Assembly: GCA_003598175.1 (NCBI GenBank) | Contig: QZKN01000085.1 | Coordinates: 1 to 64,000 of the forward strand | Length of the DNA stretch: 64,000 bases | From: Candidatus Omnitrophota bacterium | GTDB lineage: Bacteria > Hinthialibacterota > Hinthialibacteria > Hinthialibacterales > Hinthialibacteraceae | Direction: 5' to 3' | Shown here: piece after piece, positions 35,675-44,051 of the stretch | Layout of the letters: the number at the start of each line of letters is the position of its first letter | How positions within the stretch are numbered: position 1 is the stretch's first letter | Notes under the pieces: model-generated | Seen by the model: only the letters and a program-made list of their open reading frames with translations | Database searches by the model: none | Told to the model about the DNA's origin: nothing | Made by a program: the position numbers and the translations under genes

Positions 35675-35956
35675 TTAGAAATCATCCGGCCATTTTCGTT
35701 GAGCGTGAAATACGTGGAGTATTTCGATTCGATCTTCCTTGATGCGATACGGAAGAATATAGTTGGAAAGCACGACGAGTTCTCGTGTGCCTTCTACTCT
35801 TCCCGAACGTCCGATAAAGGGAAAATCTTTTAACCGATTCGTCGATTGGCGAATTTTTCGAATCGTGTGATAAGCGGCGGACGGATTATTTTCAGCAATG
35901 TAATCGGCAATCAGGGATAGACTGCGTTTTGCGCGAGTAGTCCAGATGATTTTCAT
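35675..35956 (-). CDS. parE: ParE-type toxin
   Basis: 93 residues of the RelE/ParE superfamily: KIIWTTRAKRSLSLIADYIAEN, FPFIGRSGRVEGTRELVV and LPYRIKEDRIEILHVFHAQRKWP. ParE toxins poison DNA gyrase; RelE relatives cut ribosome-bound mRNA, and the ADYIAE helix and HAQRKWP end favour ParE. Its start overlaps the antitoxin stop by four bases (ATGA). Naming it ParE is a family-level judgement. Confidence 0.85.
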   Translation of the reverse strand: MKIIWTTRAKRSLSLIADYIAENNPSAAYHTIRKIRQSTNRLKDFPFIGRSGRVEGTRELVVLSNYILPYRIKEDRIEILHVFHAQRKWPDDF

Positions 35957-36192
35957 GAAGGTTTGTATTGGTTCTCGATTTCATCCAACTCTTCATCGGT
36001 AGCGTACAAACCGAAGTCGGCTTCTTGCATTGCGAGTCGGGTTTGCTCCATTTGCCAGTTTTGGACTTCCAGAAAATTTTCTATCGCCTGCGACACCAAT
36101 TCGTTTTTCGGACGATTTAACTGAGCGGCAAGCATGGTGAGCTGGTTGTCTTTTTCCGGATCGATATGAATCATGAATGTGCCTTTTTCCAT
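35953..36192 (-). CDS. Ribbon-helix-helix antitoxin (ParD/CopG-type)
   Basis: 79 residues from the ATG at 36190-36192, which has GGTGA five bases upstream; the longer frame from 36258 lacks support. The N-terminus (MEKGTFMIHIDPEKDNQLTMLAAQLNRPKNELVSQAIENFL, given here only as landmarks MIHIDPE, LNRPKNELV) is a ribbon-helix-helix DNA-binding fold; the acidic tail (ATDEELDEIE) should wrap the toxin. It likely represses its own operon. Confidence 0.8.
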   Translation of the reverse strand: MEKGTFMIHIDPEKDNQLTMLAAQLNRPKNELVSQAIENFLEVQNWQMEQTRLAMQEADFGLYATDEELDEIENQYKPS

Positions 36193-36495
36193 GGTTTCAC
36201 CACTTGGATAATCATGTGAATAGGAAGATATTATAGAGGTGGAGGATTTATCCATCAATGATATCTTGAGTTATTTTTTGAGGATTGAAAATAAGAAATG
36301 TATTATTTTTCTGAATCTGAATTTACATAAATGGTTTCGCCCCGCTAAAGCCCTTGATGATGTGTGAAATGGAATTACTGTTTGTGTATGTTGTTTGCGT
36401 AATGCGAATGTAACAGAAATCATGCGCGCCGCTCGTCTTGTCAAAGACAAAATCAAGGATATTCATACGAAACAGGCTGCAGGTTGGAGTGGACT
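36193..36495. other. Divergent intergenic region
   Basis: 303 bases between the antitoxin gene (minus strand) and hisS (plus strand). It is AT-rich near 36240-36330 and must contain both promoters; I see no pair of hexamers good enough to mark. The hisS ribosome site GGAG lies at about 36486-36489. Confidence 0.5.
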
Positions 36496-37977
36496 ATGGA
36501 AAATACGGGATCCGTGAGAGAGAATTTGGTTGATCCGATAACTTTAAAAGGATTCAGGGATTACCTGCCGGACGATATGATTTCCAGAAATCAGGTCGTG
36601 GAGAAAATCCGTCTGGTGTACGAGAAATACGGTTTTCTTCCGATCGACACGCCGATTTTGGAATATCTGGTAACCTTGATCGGGACGGCCGGCGAAGAAA
36701 CGAATAAACAAATGTTCCGGCTGGAAAGCCCGGAACGGGAACCGATCGCCATGCGGTTCGATCTGACGGTTCCGTTTGCGCGGATTATCGCCCAATATCC
36801 GGAAAAGATCAAAATGCCGTTTCGCCGGTACCACATCGGACCGGTATTTCGCGCGGATAAACCCGGGCCGGGCCGCTATCGCCAGTTCACGCAATTCGAC
36901 ATCGACGCCGCCGGCTCCGAATCGGTTGCGGTCGACGCGGAAGTCGTGGCGGCCATGTGTGAAGCGTTGCGTTCGTTGGGATTGAAGAATTGCGAGGATT
37001 CGGATGCCGCTTCGCCGGAATATCAGGTGCGAATCAATCATCGCCGGCTGGTCGACGCCATGCTGGAAGGATGCGGCATCGATGATCCCGCGACGCATAA
37101 ACATATTCTTCGCGTTATCGACAAACTGTCAAAAGTCGGATTGGACAACATCGAAAAAGAATTGGGGGAAGGCCGCGTCGACGAATCCGGCGACAAAATA
37201 CCGGGCGTGGGATTGGAAAACTCTGTCATTCGGCGCATTCTCGAATTTATTTCAATCGAAGGGAAAACGCGGGAAGAAGTACTGACAGTGTTGGAAGAGA
37301 AACTCCCCGATACCGAGCTCAGCCGCGCGGCATTGGCCGAAATGAAGGAACTGCGCGCCTGTCTCGATCATCTTGGCGTTGGGGAAACGGAGGCTGTTTT
37401 CGATCCCACATTGACGAGAGGCCTGGATTATTATACCGGTCCCGTATTCGAGGCGTTTCTGCCCTTCGCTCCGGAATTCGGTTCGGTGATGGGCGGCGGA
37501 CGATATGATCAGCTGGTGGAACGATTTTTGGATGAAAAAATCCCGGCGACAGGCGCGTCGATCGGCCTGGATCGACTGATCTCGGCCTTAATCGCAACCG
37601 GAAAAATCAAAACCATCTCCACAACGACGAAAGTCATTATTTTGACCATGCAGGATGTGCCGAAGACGGAATTGCTGAGCGTCGCGCGCGAACTGCGAAG
37701 CGTCAATATCCCCACGGAAATTTTCCTGGGAAATCCCAAAACCGGTATGCGCGATCAATTGTCCTATGCGAATTTCAAGGAAATTCCCATTGCGGTGATT
37801 ATTGGGCCGGATGAACTCAAAATGGGAAAAGCGTCCATCAAAAATTTGATTGTCGGCAAGGAAAAACGAAGCGATATCGAAGATCGAATCGCTTATGTCA
37901 AAGCGGGAAAAACAGGGCAGGTCACAGTTGAGCGCAACGCTTTGATTTCGACCATCCGGGATATGTTGAAAGACTAG
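36496..37977 (+). CDS. hisS: Histidyl-tRNA synthetase
   Basis: 493 residues from the ATG at 36496 (GGAG 6 bases upstream; an in-frame TTG at 36484 is less likely). Class II motifs are clear: motif 1 region LKGFRDYLPDD, MRFDLTVPFARII, motif 2 GRYRQFTQFDID, the His-specific LTRGLDYYTGPVFE, motif 3 MGGGRYDQLVERF and GLDRL, then an anticodon-binding domain (about 395-490). At nearly 490 residues it is longer than the common bacterial 420-430 form and resembles the longer class with an extended insertion domain. A repeat element begins only about 10 bases after the stop. Confidence 0.96.
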   Translation: MENTGSVRENLVDPITLKGFRDYLPDDMISRNQVVEKIRLVYEKYGFLPIDTPILEYLVTLIGTAGEETNKQMFRLESPEREPIAMRFDLTVPFARIIAQYPEKIKMPFRRYHIGPVFRADKPGPGRYRQFTQFDIDAAGSESVAVDAEVVAAMCEALRSLGLKNCEDSDAASPEYQVRINHRRLVDAMLEGCGIDDPATHKHILRVIDKLSKVGLDNIEKELGEGRVDESGDKIPGVGLENSVIRRILEFISIEGKTREEVLTVLEEKLPDTELSRAALAEMKELRACLDHLGVGETEAVFDPTLTRGLDYYTGPVFEAFLPFAPEFGSVMGGGRYDQLVERFLDEKIPATGASIGLDRLISALIATGKIKTISTTTKVIILTMQDVPKTELLSVARELRSVNIPTEIFLGNPKTGMRDQLSYANFKEIPIAVIIGPDELKMGKASIKNLIVGKEKRSDIEDRIAYVKAGKTGQVTVERNALISTIRDMLKD

Positions 37978-37986
37978 TTTTTTAAT

Positions 37987-38070
37987 GAAAATACATGCGG
38001 ATAGAGCAGACGACTCTGTGTGCGCAGTTCATGCAAGTGGGGACGCTTGCTTTACCCACATATGTGTGAA
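37987..38070 (+). repeat. Dispersed double-hairpin intergenic repeat, copy B
   Basis: Same flanks as copy A (GAAAATACAT at the start, CATATGTGTGAA at the end) and the same right arm (GGGGACGCTTGCTTTACCC). The left arm is diverged (GATAGAGCAGACGACTC), so the first internal stem is weakened. It sits just after hisS and before the SPFH promoter. Confidence 0.75.
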
Positions 38071-38190
38071 TGTTTTTTTTCCTTCTCCGTTTTGACCAGC
38101 CAATCACGTCGATTTCGATGCTATAAACCTCCATTTTCCACATAGAGAAACATTCTCTTTTTGTGCGGTAAAAAAAATGTATTTCTCCCC

Positions 38191-38219
38191 TTGTCATGTC
38201 TGTATCAATGTGATATCAT
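38191..38219 (+). promoter_or_regulatory. Promoter of the SPFH operon
   Basis: TTGTCA (38191-38196), 17-base spacer, extended -10 TGATATCAT with hexamer TATCAT at 38214-38219. About 50 bases separate it from the ATG at 38270. Confidence 0.65.
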
Positions 38220-38269
38220 ATCCATATCAGTACAATAACAAATCAATATAACCGAAAGGGCAAACCATC

Positions 38270-39157
38270 ATGACGCAAGAAATTACCTGCAAGGCAAAGT
38301 CGGGTTGGCTGATGTTGATCGTCAACCTGGTGATTTATGGATGGGCGATTTGGTTTTTTGTGAGAGGGATTTTGACGGCTGTGAATCATGGCAATCCCCT
38401 CTGGCTGTTCGTTTCGGCGGGGGTGTGTATCCTTATCGGGATTTTTCTCAGTGTTGGATTGTTTATCTTGCAACCGAATCAGGCGGGCGCGTTGGTGCTT
38501 TTCGGCAGTTATCAGGGAACCGTCAAAGATAATGGGTTTTGGTGGAGAAATCCATTTACCACCGTCAACAAGATATCTCTGCGCGCGCGTAATTTGAATG
38601 GCGAGAAGCTGAAGGTGAACGATCAGAACGGAAATCCCATTGAAATCGCCGCTGTGGTGGTGTGGAAGGTGGAAAACACGGCGGAAGCGCTGTTCGATGT
38701 GGACGATTACGAAGAATATGTCGACACGCAAAGTGAAGCCGCCATCCGTCATCTGGCCGGGCGTTATCCGTACGACACATCGGAAGATGAAAATTTGGTT
38801 TCGCTTCGGCAGGGAACAGAGGAAGTGAATCACGAACTGCAAAAAGAACTGCAGGAACGCTTGGGACGAGCGGGTGTGCGGGTCATCGAAGCGCGGATCA
38901 GCCATTTGGCCTATGCTTCCGAAATCGCAGGGGCTATGCTGCGCCGCCAGCAGGCGCAAGCCATTATCGCCGCTCGTAAAAAGATTGTCGAAGGCGCAGT
39001 CAGTATGGTTGAAATGGCCTTGCATGAACTGAGTGAAAAACACGTCGTGGAGCTGGACGAAGAACGTAAGGCCGCGATGGTCAGTAATCTGTTGGTCGTG
39101 CTCTGTAGCGAAGAATCCGCACAACCGGTCGTGAATACAGGCACTTTATATAGTTGA
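38270..39157 (+). CDS. SPFH/band 7 membrane protein
   Basis: 295 residues. Two hydrophobic segments (about 14-34 and 45-68) are followed by an SPFH domain (about 70-235) with [32 protein letters not shown] and [14 protein letters not shown], then a coiled coil ([20 protein letters not shown]). Such flotillin/stomatin relatives form oligomeric scaffolds in the inner membrane. The next two genes (a small Arc-type protein and a membrane protein) follow at 7 and 40 bases, a set often seen together with this SPFH subgroup. The precise function of the module is not known. Confidence 0.88.
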   Translation: MTQEITCKAKSGWLMLIVNLVIYGWAIWFFVRGILTAVNHGNPLWLFVSAGVCILIGIFLSVGLFILQPNQAGALVLFGSYQGTVKDNGFWWRNPFTTVNKISLRARNLNGEKLKVNDQNGNPIEIAAVVVWKVENTAEALFDVDDYEEYVDTQSEAAIRHLAGRYPYDTSEDENLVSLRQGTEEVNHELQKELQERLGRAGVRVIEARISHLAYASEIAGAMLRRQQAQAIIAARKKIVEGAVSMVEMALHELSEKHVVELDEERKAAMVSNLLVVLCSEESAQPVVNTGTLYS

Positions 39158-39164
39158 TAGGACC

Positions 39165-39347
39165 ATGACGAAACGTAAAAGCTTCCTCTTGCGATTGGAT
39201 CCGAAAATATGGGAAGAACTCAACGCCTGGGCGGCGCAGGAACTGCGCAGCATCAACGGGCAGATCGAGTATCTTCTGCGTGAGGCGGTCCATCGCAGGA
39301 GAAAACAAAACATGGATATCGAAAAAAATCCGCAACCGGACGAATGA
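39165..39347 (+). CDS. Arc-family ribbon-helix-helix DNA-binding protein
   Basis: 60 residues. [20 protein letters not shown] and [16 protein letters not shown] match the Arc/MetJ ribbon-helix-helix fold: one strand and two helices, with Arg/Lys on the strand facing DNA. The tail is charged. It follows the SPFH gene by 7 bases. It probably autoregulates the operon; no toxin partner is obvious. Confidence 0.82.
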   Translation: MTKRKSFLLRLDPKIWEELNAWAAQELRSINGQIEYLLREAVHRRRKQNMDIEKNPQPDE

Positions 39348-39387
39348 ATTGCACGAATCGCCGGCATGGCATACGAGGATGGCAACG

Positions 39388-39936
39388 ATGAGTAAACGGA
39401 ATGTGGTTTTATTCAAGGAAGAACAACGATTTCGTCAACCGTGGCTGTGGGGGCTTCTCGTCCTGATCATATTGATCACACTGGCGCCAATGGCTCGAGA
39501 ACTCCTTCTGCAGATTTTCCGCAATGAAACGGAAAATGGGGAATCCAATTCCCTTGTGAATTTGATTCTCACAGCCGGCGGTGTTTTTCTGTTCCATCTT
39601 TTGTTGATTTTGTTTTTCTACGGAACGAAGCTAGTTATCGAAGTGCGGCAGGATGGGATTTACTATCGTTTTTTTCCATTGCATTGGAATGTGCACCACA
39701 TTCCACTCCGCGAGATCAGGAATTATGCGGCCAGGACCTACAAGCCGATTCGCGAGTATGGCGGTTGGGGAATTCGGTATGGTTTCGGCGGCAAGGCGTA
39801 TAACGTCAGCGGGAATCGGGGCGTGCAATTGGAATTGAACAAAGGCGGACTGGCGTCTAAAAAAGTCTTGTTCGGATCGCAAAGACCGGATGAGTTTGCC
39901 GCAGCGATCGATGCTGCAATGAAAACGAAACGATAA
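39388..39936 (+). CDS. Two-TM membrane protein of the SPFH module (DUF6141-like)
   Basis: 182 residues from the ATG at 39388, with GAGG nine bases upstream; a start nine bases earlier is possible, and the frame open from 39280 overlaps the Arc gene. TM segments lie at about 22-40 and 60-82. The C-terminal soluble part has a PH-like pattern (GIYYRFFPLHWNVHHIPL, YGGWGIRYGFGGKAYNVSG, GVQLELNKGG), ending with DEFAAAIDAA. It is probably anchored in the inner membrane with the SPFH protein. The family label is from memory. Confidence 0.7.
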   Translation: MSKRNVVLFKEEQRFRQPWLWGLLVLIILITLAPMARELLLQIFRNETENGESNSLVNLILTAGGVFLFHLLLILFFYGTKLVIEVRQDGIYYRFFPLHWNVHHIPLREIRNYAARTYKPIREYGGWGIRYGFGGKAYNVSGNRGVQLELNKGGLASKKVLFGSQRPDEFAAAIDAAMKTKR

Positions 39937-40019
39937 CACATCCACAGAAATAGGACGCTCCTTGACGGGAAAATCAGTCCGGGCAAGCTTACGGTTCTAC
40001 CGAAAATTGCTTGTGAGGG

Positions 40020-41309
40020 ATGATGATGTCAGAAAACTCCGTATCTTGCATCAGTGATGTGGAATCGTATGTCGATGAAACCGCGCAGGAAGCGAAACGG
40101 TCCGCGCGGGTAATCGCAACCGCATCGACCCGAGTGAAAAACCAGGTTTTACACGAGGCGGCCAAACGCCTGCGCGCCGAAAAGGAAACCATCCAACGGG
40201 AAAATCGATTGGATCTTGACGCCGGCAAGGATAAAGGGTTGTCTTCGGCCATGTTGGACCGTCTGACTCTTACCGATAAACGGATCGAGGAAATGGCGGC
40301 GATGGTGGAGGAAGTGGCCATGCTGCCGGATCCGGTCGGTGAAGTCACCGACATGCGAATTCGACCCAACGGCATGAAAGTCGGACGTATGCGTGTGCCG
40401 CTGGGCGTGATCGGCTTGATTTACGAATCGCGGCCGAATGTGACGGTTGACGCCGCGGCTCTTTGCCTGAAATCCGGCAATGTCTGCCTGTTGCGGGGTG
40501 GTTCCGAAGCGTTTCACTCCAATTCGATCCTGGCGACCATCATTCAAGACTCTTTGCAATCCTGCGGCCTGCCAAAAGCGGCGGTTTCCTTTATTCAAAC
40601 GACCGATCGTGAAGCTGTGCGGCATTTGTGCCGTTTGCGCGGTTTGGTGGACGTCATTATTCCCCGCGGCGGCAAATCTCTCATCGAAACGGTGGTGGAA
40701 CTGGCAACCGTGCCGGTTTTGAAGCACTATGATGGAAATTGCCATGTGTACGTCGATAAAGACGCCGATCCGGTGATGGCGCATCGAATTTGTATCAATG
40801 CGAAAGTGCAGCGGCCGGGCGTCTGCAACGCCGCCGAGACGTTTCTGGTTCACCGTGAAATGTCGGGCGCCTTTTTGAAAGAGTTGCTTGATGATCTCAA
40901 AAAGCATCAAGTCGAAGTGCGGGGATGTGAAAAAACCCGCAAACGGTATCCCGACCTCAAACCGGCGACGGAAGAGGATTGGAAAATGGAATACCTTGAC
41001 CTGATTGTGGCGCTTCGCATCGTTGATTCGATTGATGAAGCGCTGGATCACATGGAAACCTATTCATCCAAACACACCGAAGCGATCGTGACGCAAAGTT
41101 ATTCCGCCGCCCAGCGATTTTTAAGCGAAGTCGATTCCTCGTCGGTGTTGGTCAATGCTTCCACACGCTTTTCGGATGGGGGACAATTCGGTTTGGGAGC
41201 GGAAATGGGGATTTCGACCGATAAACTCCATGCCCGCGGTCCGATGGGATTGGTTGAATTAACCTGCCAAAAGTTTATTGTATACGGCGACGGGCAGATT
41301 CGCGAATGA
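40020..41309 (+). CDS. proA: Gamma-glutamyl phosphate reductase
   Basis: 429 residues; three consecutive ATG codons open the frame and GAGGG just before favours the third. It is an aldehyde dehydrogenase-fold enzyme that reduces gamma-glutamyl phosphate with NADPH in proline synthesis. Seen: VPLGVIGLIYESRPNVTVDA, CLLRGGSEAFHSN, DVIIPRGGKSLI, the catalytic Cys269 in QRPGVCNAAET, and SSSVLVNASTRFSDGGQFGLGAE. All are typical of ProA. proB is not in the window. nadD follows 28 bases downstream, so co-transcription is likely. Confidence 0.96.
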   Translation: MMMSENSVSCISDVESYVDETAQEAKRSARVIATASTRVKNQVLHEAAKRLRAEKETIQRENRLDLDAGKDKGLSSAMLDRLTLTDKRIEEMAAMVEEVAMLPDPVGEVTDMRIRPNGMKVGRMRVPLGVIGLIYESRPNVTVDAAALCLKSGNVCLLRGGSEAFHSNSILATIIQDSLQSCGLPKAAVSFIQTTDREAVRHLCRLRGLVDVIIPRGGKSLIETVVELATVPVLKHYDGNCHVYVDKDADPVMAHRICINAKVQRPGVCNAAETFLVHREMSGAFLKELLDDLKKHQVEVRGCEKTRKRYPDLKPATEEDWKMEYLDLIVALRIVDSIDEALDHMETYSSKHTEAIVTQSYSAAQRFLSEVDSSSVLVNASTRFSDGGQFGLGAEMGISTDKLHARGPMGLVELTCQKFIVYGDGQIRE

Positions 41310-41337
41310 AGAAAACGCTCCATCTTTCATCATTACA

Positions 41338-41952
41338 ATGAATGTGACAAATACGAAAAAAATGCGTATCGGTTTATACGGCGGCGGATTCGATCCGATT
41401 CATTTCGGTCATTTGATTCTCATGCAAACGGCGATCGAAACTCTCGATCTCGAAAAAGTGATCGTCATGCCGTCGGGCGGCGTGGCTCATTATAAGGTCG
41501 ATCCCACATTCACACCCGGTTCGGCTCGTTATGATATGGCATGCCTGGCTACGGAATCCAATCCACGACTCGAAGTTGATTCGTTTGAGGTGGATCAAGG
41601 ACGTTTTGTATATACCATTAATACGTTGCGGCATTTGCAAGGAAAATATTCCGGTATAGCGGAAATTATTCTTTTGGTTGGTGGGGATTGGAAAGATAAA
41701 ATACCGACCTGGAAAAATGGCGAACAATTGATTAAGGAATTTCCCATTGCGGTTTTTTCCCGACCGGGTTTTGAACATACAACCGATTTGACTTTACCCT
41801 CCTCCGGCGAGCAAATAGTATATGTTAATATGCCTTTGATTGATATCTCCTCCTCCATGATTCGCGAGCGTGTGCGGGCTAGTTTATCGATTGAATATTA
41901 CGCTCCCGAACCGGTTCGACGCTATATAGAAGGAAAACACCTTTATCGTTAA
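41338..41952 (+). CDS. nadD: Nicotinate-nucleotide adenylyltransferase
   Basis: 204 residues from the ATG at 41338; a later Met at 41362 directly before RIGLYGGGFDPIHFGHL is an alternative and neither has a clear ribosome site. The nucleotidyltransferase signature GGFDPIHFGHL (HxGH) and the C-terminal ISSSMIRERV motif are intact, as is VGGDWKDKIPTW in the region where NadD usually reads GxD. It makes deamido-NAD from nicotinate mononucleotide and ATP. The proA-nadD neighbourhood is common in bacteria. Confidence 0.93.
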   Translation: MNVTNTKKMRIGLYGGGFDPIHFGHLILMQTAIETLDLEKVIVMPSGGVAHYKVDPTFTPGSARYDMACLATESNPRLEVDSFEVDQGRFVYTINTLRHLQGKYSGIAEIILLVGGDWKDKIPTWKNGEQLIKEFPIAVFSRPGFEHTTDLTLPSSGEQIVYVNMPLIDISSSMIRERVRASLSIEYYAPEPVRRYIEGKHLYR

Positions 41953-42093
41953 AATGATCATTGTGAATCATTTACTTCAATTGACTCGCATTCCTCAAAA
42001 AATTTATCCCATAAATATGCTTCAAAAGTTTCCATTTTCATGAATTTGTGGTATATTTATTTAAATAATCTATCCACATTTCGAGGGATTTCT

Positions 42094-42504
42094 ATGAAAG
42101 TATTGGTAGTTGATGATTCCGGCTCCATGCGCAAAATCATTGCATCCATTCTCTTCACTCACGCGGGAATTTCCCATTGTGACGAAGCCAGTGACGGAAA
42201 AAAGGCGATTACAGCCATTTGCCGGAACAAATATGATCTGATTCTAATGGATTGGAATATGCCCAAAATGACCGGTCTGGAAGCGGTGAAAATCATTCGT
42301 AATCTTGGCAAAACCATGCCCATTATTATGGTGACGACCAATGCGGAAAAAGGGCAACTCGTGAAAGCGTTGAAGGCCGGAGTTAATAATTATATCGTGA
42401 AACCGTTCACTCCGGAGATTTTGATGGCAAAATTTCGGGAAACCATGTCAAAAGCGCAACAGACAAACGAACCGAAGACAGAAATGGAAATGGCAATTTG
42501 TTGA
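42094..42504 (+). CDS. CheY-like single-domain response regulator
   Basis: 136 residues from the ATG at 42094 with GAGGGA upstream; an 18-residue upstream extension is rejected. REC domain: VLVVDDSGSMRK (acidic pocket), Asp53 in LILMDWNMPKMTG, Thr in MVTTNAE and Lys in NNYIVKPFTPE. There is no output domain. It resembles chemotaxis CheY or a relay protein, but no chemotaxis genes lie nearby, so the partner kinase is unknown. The short Thr/Glu-rich tail is not conserved. Confidence 0.92.
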   Translation: MKVLVVDDSGSMRKIIASILFTHAGISHCDEASDGKKAITAICRNKYDLILMDWNMPKMTGLEAVKIIRNLGKTMPIIMVTTNAEKGQLVKALKAGVNNYIVKPFTPEILMAKFRETMSKAQQTNEPKTEMEMAIC

Positions 42505-42561
42505 TTCATCAGTTGAATGCAAACGAGTGAACAAGTCTTCGATTGATTCAACTCCAACCTC

Positions 42562-43656
42562 TTAACCATGCTGTTTCTGAAACTCAATCATATAATCGCG
42601 CAGTAACTCGATTCCTTCAATCGGCATAGCGTTATAGATGGAGGCGCGAAAACCGCCGACCGAGCGATGTCCTTTCAACTCGTATAAACCGCGTCCCTGC
42701 GCGTTGGCAATGAATTCTTGCTCGATTTCGGGATTGGTCATTGTCCAGGTGACGTTCATCAACGAACGATCTTCCTTTGCAGCGTGTCCTTTGTAAAAGC
42801 CTCCGCTTTGATCGATGGCGTCGTATAGCACTTGCGCTTTCCTGCGGTTGATTTCCTCCATTTTTGCGAGACCGCCGATATGGTTCAGTAACCAGCGGGT
42901 AACCAACATGACGACATAAACGGCAAAAACGGGCGGAGTATTCAATGTCGAATCGTTCTTAACCAATTCGCGGTAATTGAAGATTTCATGGATGCCATCC
43001 GGAATCCGTTCGAGCAGATCGTTGCGAATAATCACAATGGTTACTCCCGCCGGACCTGCATTTTTCTGCGCCCCGGCATAAAGGAGGCCGTATTTTTCCA
43101 TTGCGATGGGGCGGCAGAGAAAATCGGAGGAGGCGTCGCAAATCAACGGCACGTCGCCGACATTCGGCTCCTCAAAAAACTGCACGCCTTGAATGGTTTC
43201 GTTCGACGTAAAGTGCGCGTAAGCGGCGTTGGGATCGAATTTCAGTTCCGCTGCTTGGGGAATCCGTTTGAAATTCTCGCTTGCACCGTTCCAAACCGCA
43301 TTGACGGAACCTTCCGCTTGCGCAACTTTGATTGCTTTCTTGCCCCACGAGCCGGTCACGACATAATCCGACGATTTTCCCGAACCGCGCAGAAAATTCA
43401 TGGGAACGAGGGAAAATTGCTGCGTCGCTCCGCCTTGCAGAAACAAAATCGCATAGTGTTCGGGAATCGACAGCAATGTCCGTAAATTCGTCTTCACTTC
43501 GTCCAAAATTTCCTTGAAATATTTCGAACGATGGCTGATTTCCAGGATGGACATTCCCACGCCGGGAAGAGAAATCAAATGTTCCTGCGCCTCCTTGAGC
43601 ACGGACAAGGGTAATACGGCCGGTCCTGGCGAAAAGTTATAAACTCGTTTTTCCAT
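42562..43656 (-). CDS. serC: Phosphoserine aminotransferase
   Basis: 364 residues from the ATG at 43654-43656 with AAGGA upstream; eight extra residues of the open frame are not needed. Features: VYNFSPGPAVLPLSVL, LFLQGGATQQFSLVPMNFL, the PLP Lys in YAGAQKNAGPAG, VPLICDASSDFLCRP and GHRSVGGFRASIYNAMP. It converts 3-phosphohydroxypyruvate to phosphoserine in serine synthesis (and acts in pyridoxal phosphate synthesis where that route exists). It is convergent with the CheY-like gene. Confidence 0.96.
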   Translation of the reverse strand: MEKRVYNFSPGPAVLPLSVLKEAQEHLISLPGVGMSILEISHRSKYFKEILDEVKTNLRTLLSIPEHYAILFLQGGATQQFSLVPMNFLRGSGKSSDYVVTGSWGKKAIKVAQAEGSVNAVWNGASENFKRIPQAAELKFDPNAAYAHFTSNETIQGVQFFEEPNVGDVPLICDASSDFLCRPIAMEKYGLLYAGAQKNAGPAGVTIVIIRNDLLERIPDGIHEIFNYRELVKNDSTLNTPPVFAVYVVMLVTRWLLNHIGGLAKMEEINRRKAQVLYDAIDQSGGFYKGHAAKEDRSLMNVTWTMTNPEIEQEFIANAQGRGLYELKGHRSVGGFRASIYNAMPIEGIELLRDYMIEFQKQHG

Positions 43657-43802
43657 ATTGGTTTTTCCTTTTCGAATCAAATTGATTTTGATGGTTTATC
43701 TAATAATTTGTTCCTCATTATATACCTCACCGGAATGGAAACGCGTTCTGACTTACAGGAACGGTTTGACACTACGATGGATGAAAACAACCATCGGTCG
43801 TT

Positions 43803-43882
43803 CATACGGGGGTAAAGCAAGCGTCCCCGCTTGCAGGAACGGCGCAGGCGGGGACGCCTGCTCTACCCGTGAATATTTTCAT
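43803..43882 (-). repeat. Dispersed double-hairpin intergenic repeat, copy C (inverted)
   Basis: The best-preserved copy. On the plus strand the left arm is GGGTAAAGCAAGCG with stem GCAAGCG-TCCC-CGCTTGC; the right arm has stem GCAGGCG-GGGA-CGCCTGC then TCTACCC. Read on the minus strand it aligns with copies A, B and D. Both small stems are perfect and the two arms are inverted relative to each other. Confidence 0.85.
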
Positions 43883-43927
43883 GAACTACCCATGATCGTT
43901 TGAAAGATACGTAACAATTGTGCTCAT

Positions 43928-43949
43928 GCGGGCAGGATGTCCGCGCTCC
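43928..43949 (+). repeat. Short GCGGGCAGGATGTCCGCGCTCC element
   Basis: A 22-base element with a hairpin (GCGGGCA / TGTCCGC). It recurs almost identically at about 55004-55025 (with GCCCGC), followed in both places by GG and a run like CATTTTCAT or CTTTTGTCAT. It is a second small dispersed family. Confidence 0.65.
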
Positions 43950-44051
43950 GGCTTTTGTCATTAAAGAAAACGAAAAAATAAAAGAGTATTGTATGAAGAT
44001 TGAGCGAAAAAGGGAAGTGAGCCAAATACCGCCTGTTTGTCGTCTTTGAAA

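Larger units (their letters stand above)
43657..44051. other. Intergenic region with two repeat families
   Basis: 395 bases. It contains an inverted copy of the double-hairpin repeat (43803-43882) and a short GCGGGCAGGATGTCCGCGCTCC element (about 43928-43949). No plausible gene; an 81-codon plus-strand frame here reads through the repeat. Confidence 0.6.

Noticed and set aside
40149-41051. 300-codon minus-strand frame in proA
   Set aside because: Antisense shadow; His- and Phe-rich composition with no domain.
43658-43903. Plus-strand 81-codon frame near serC
   Set aside because: Its second half is the repeat itself; no ribosome site and no protein-like pattern.
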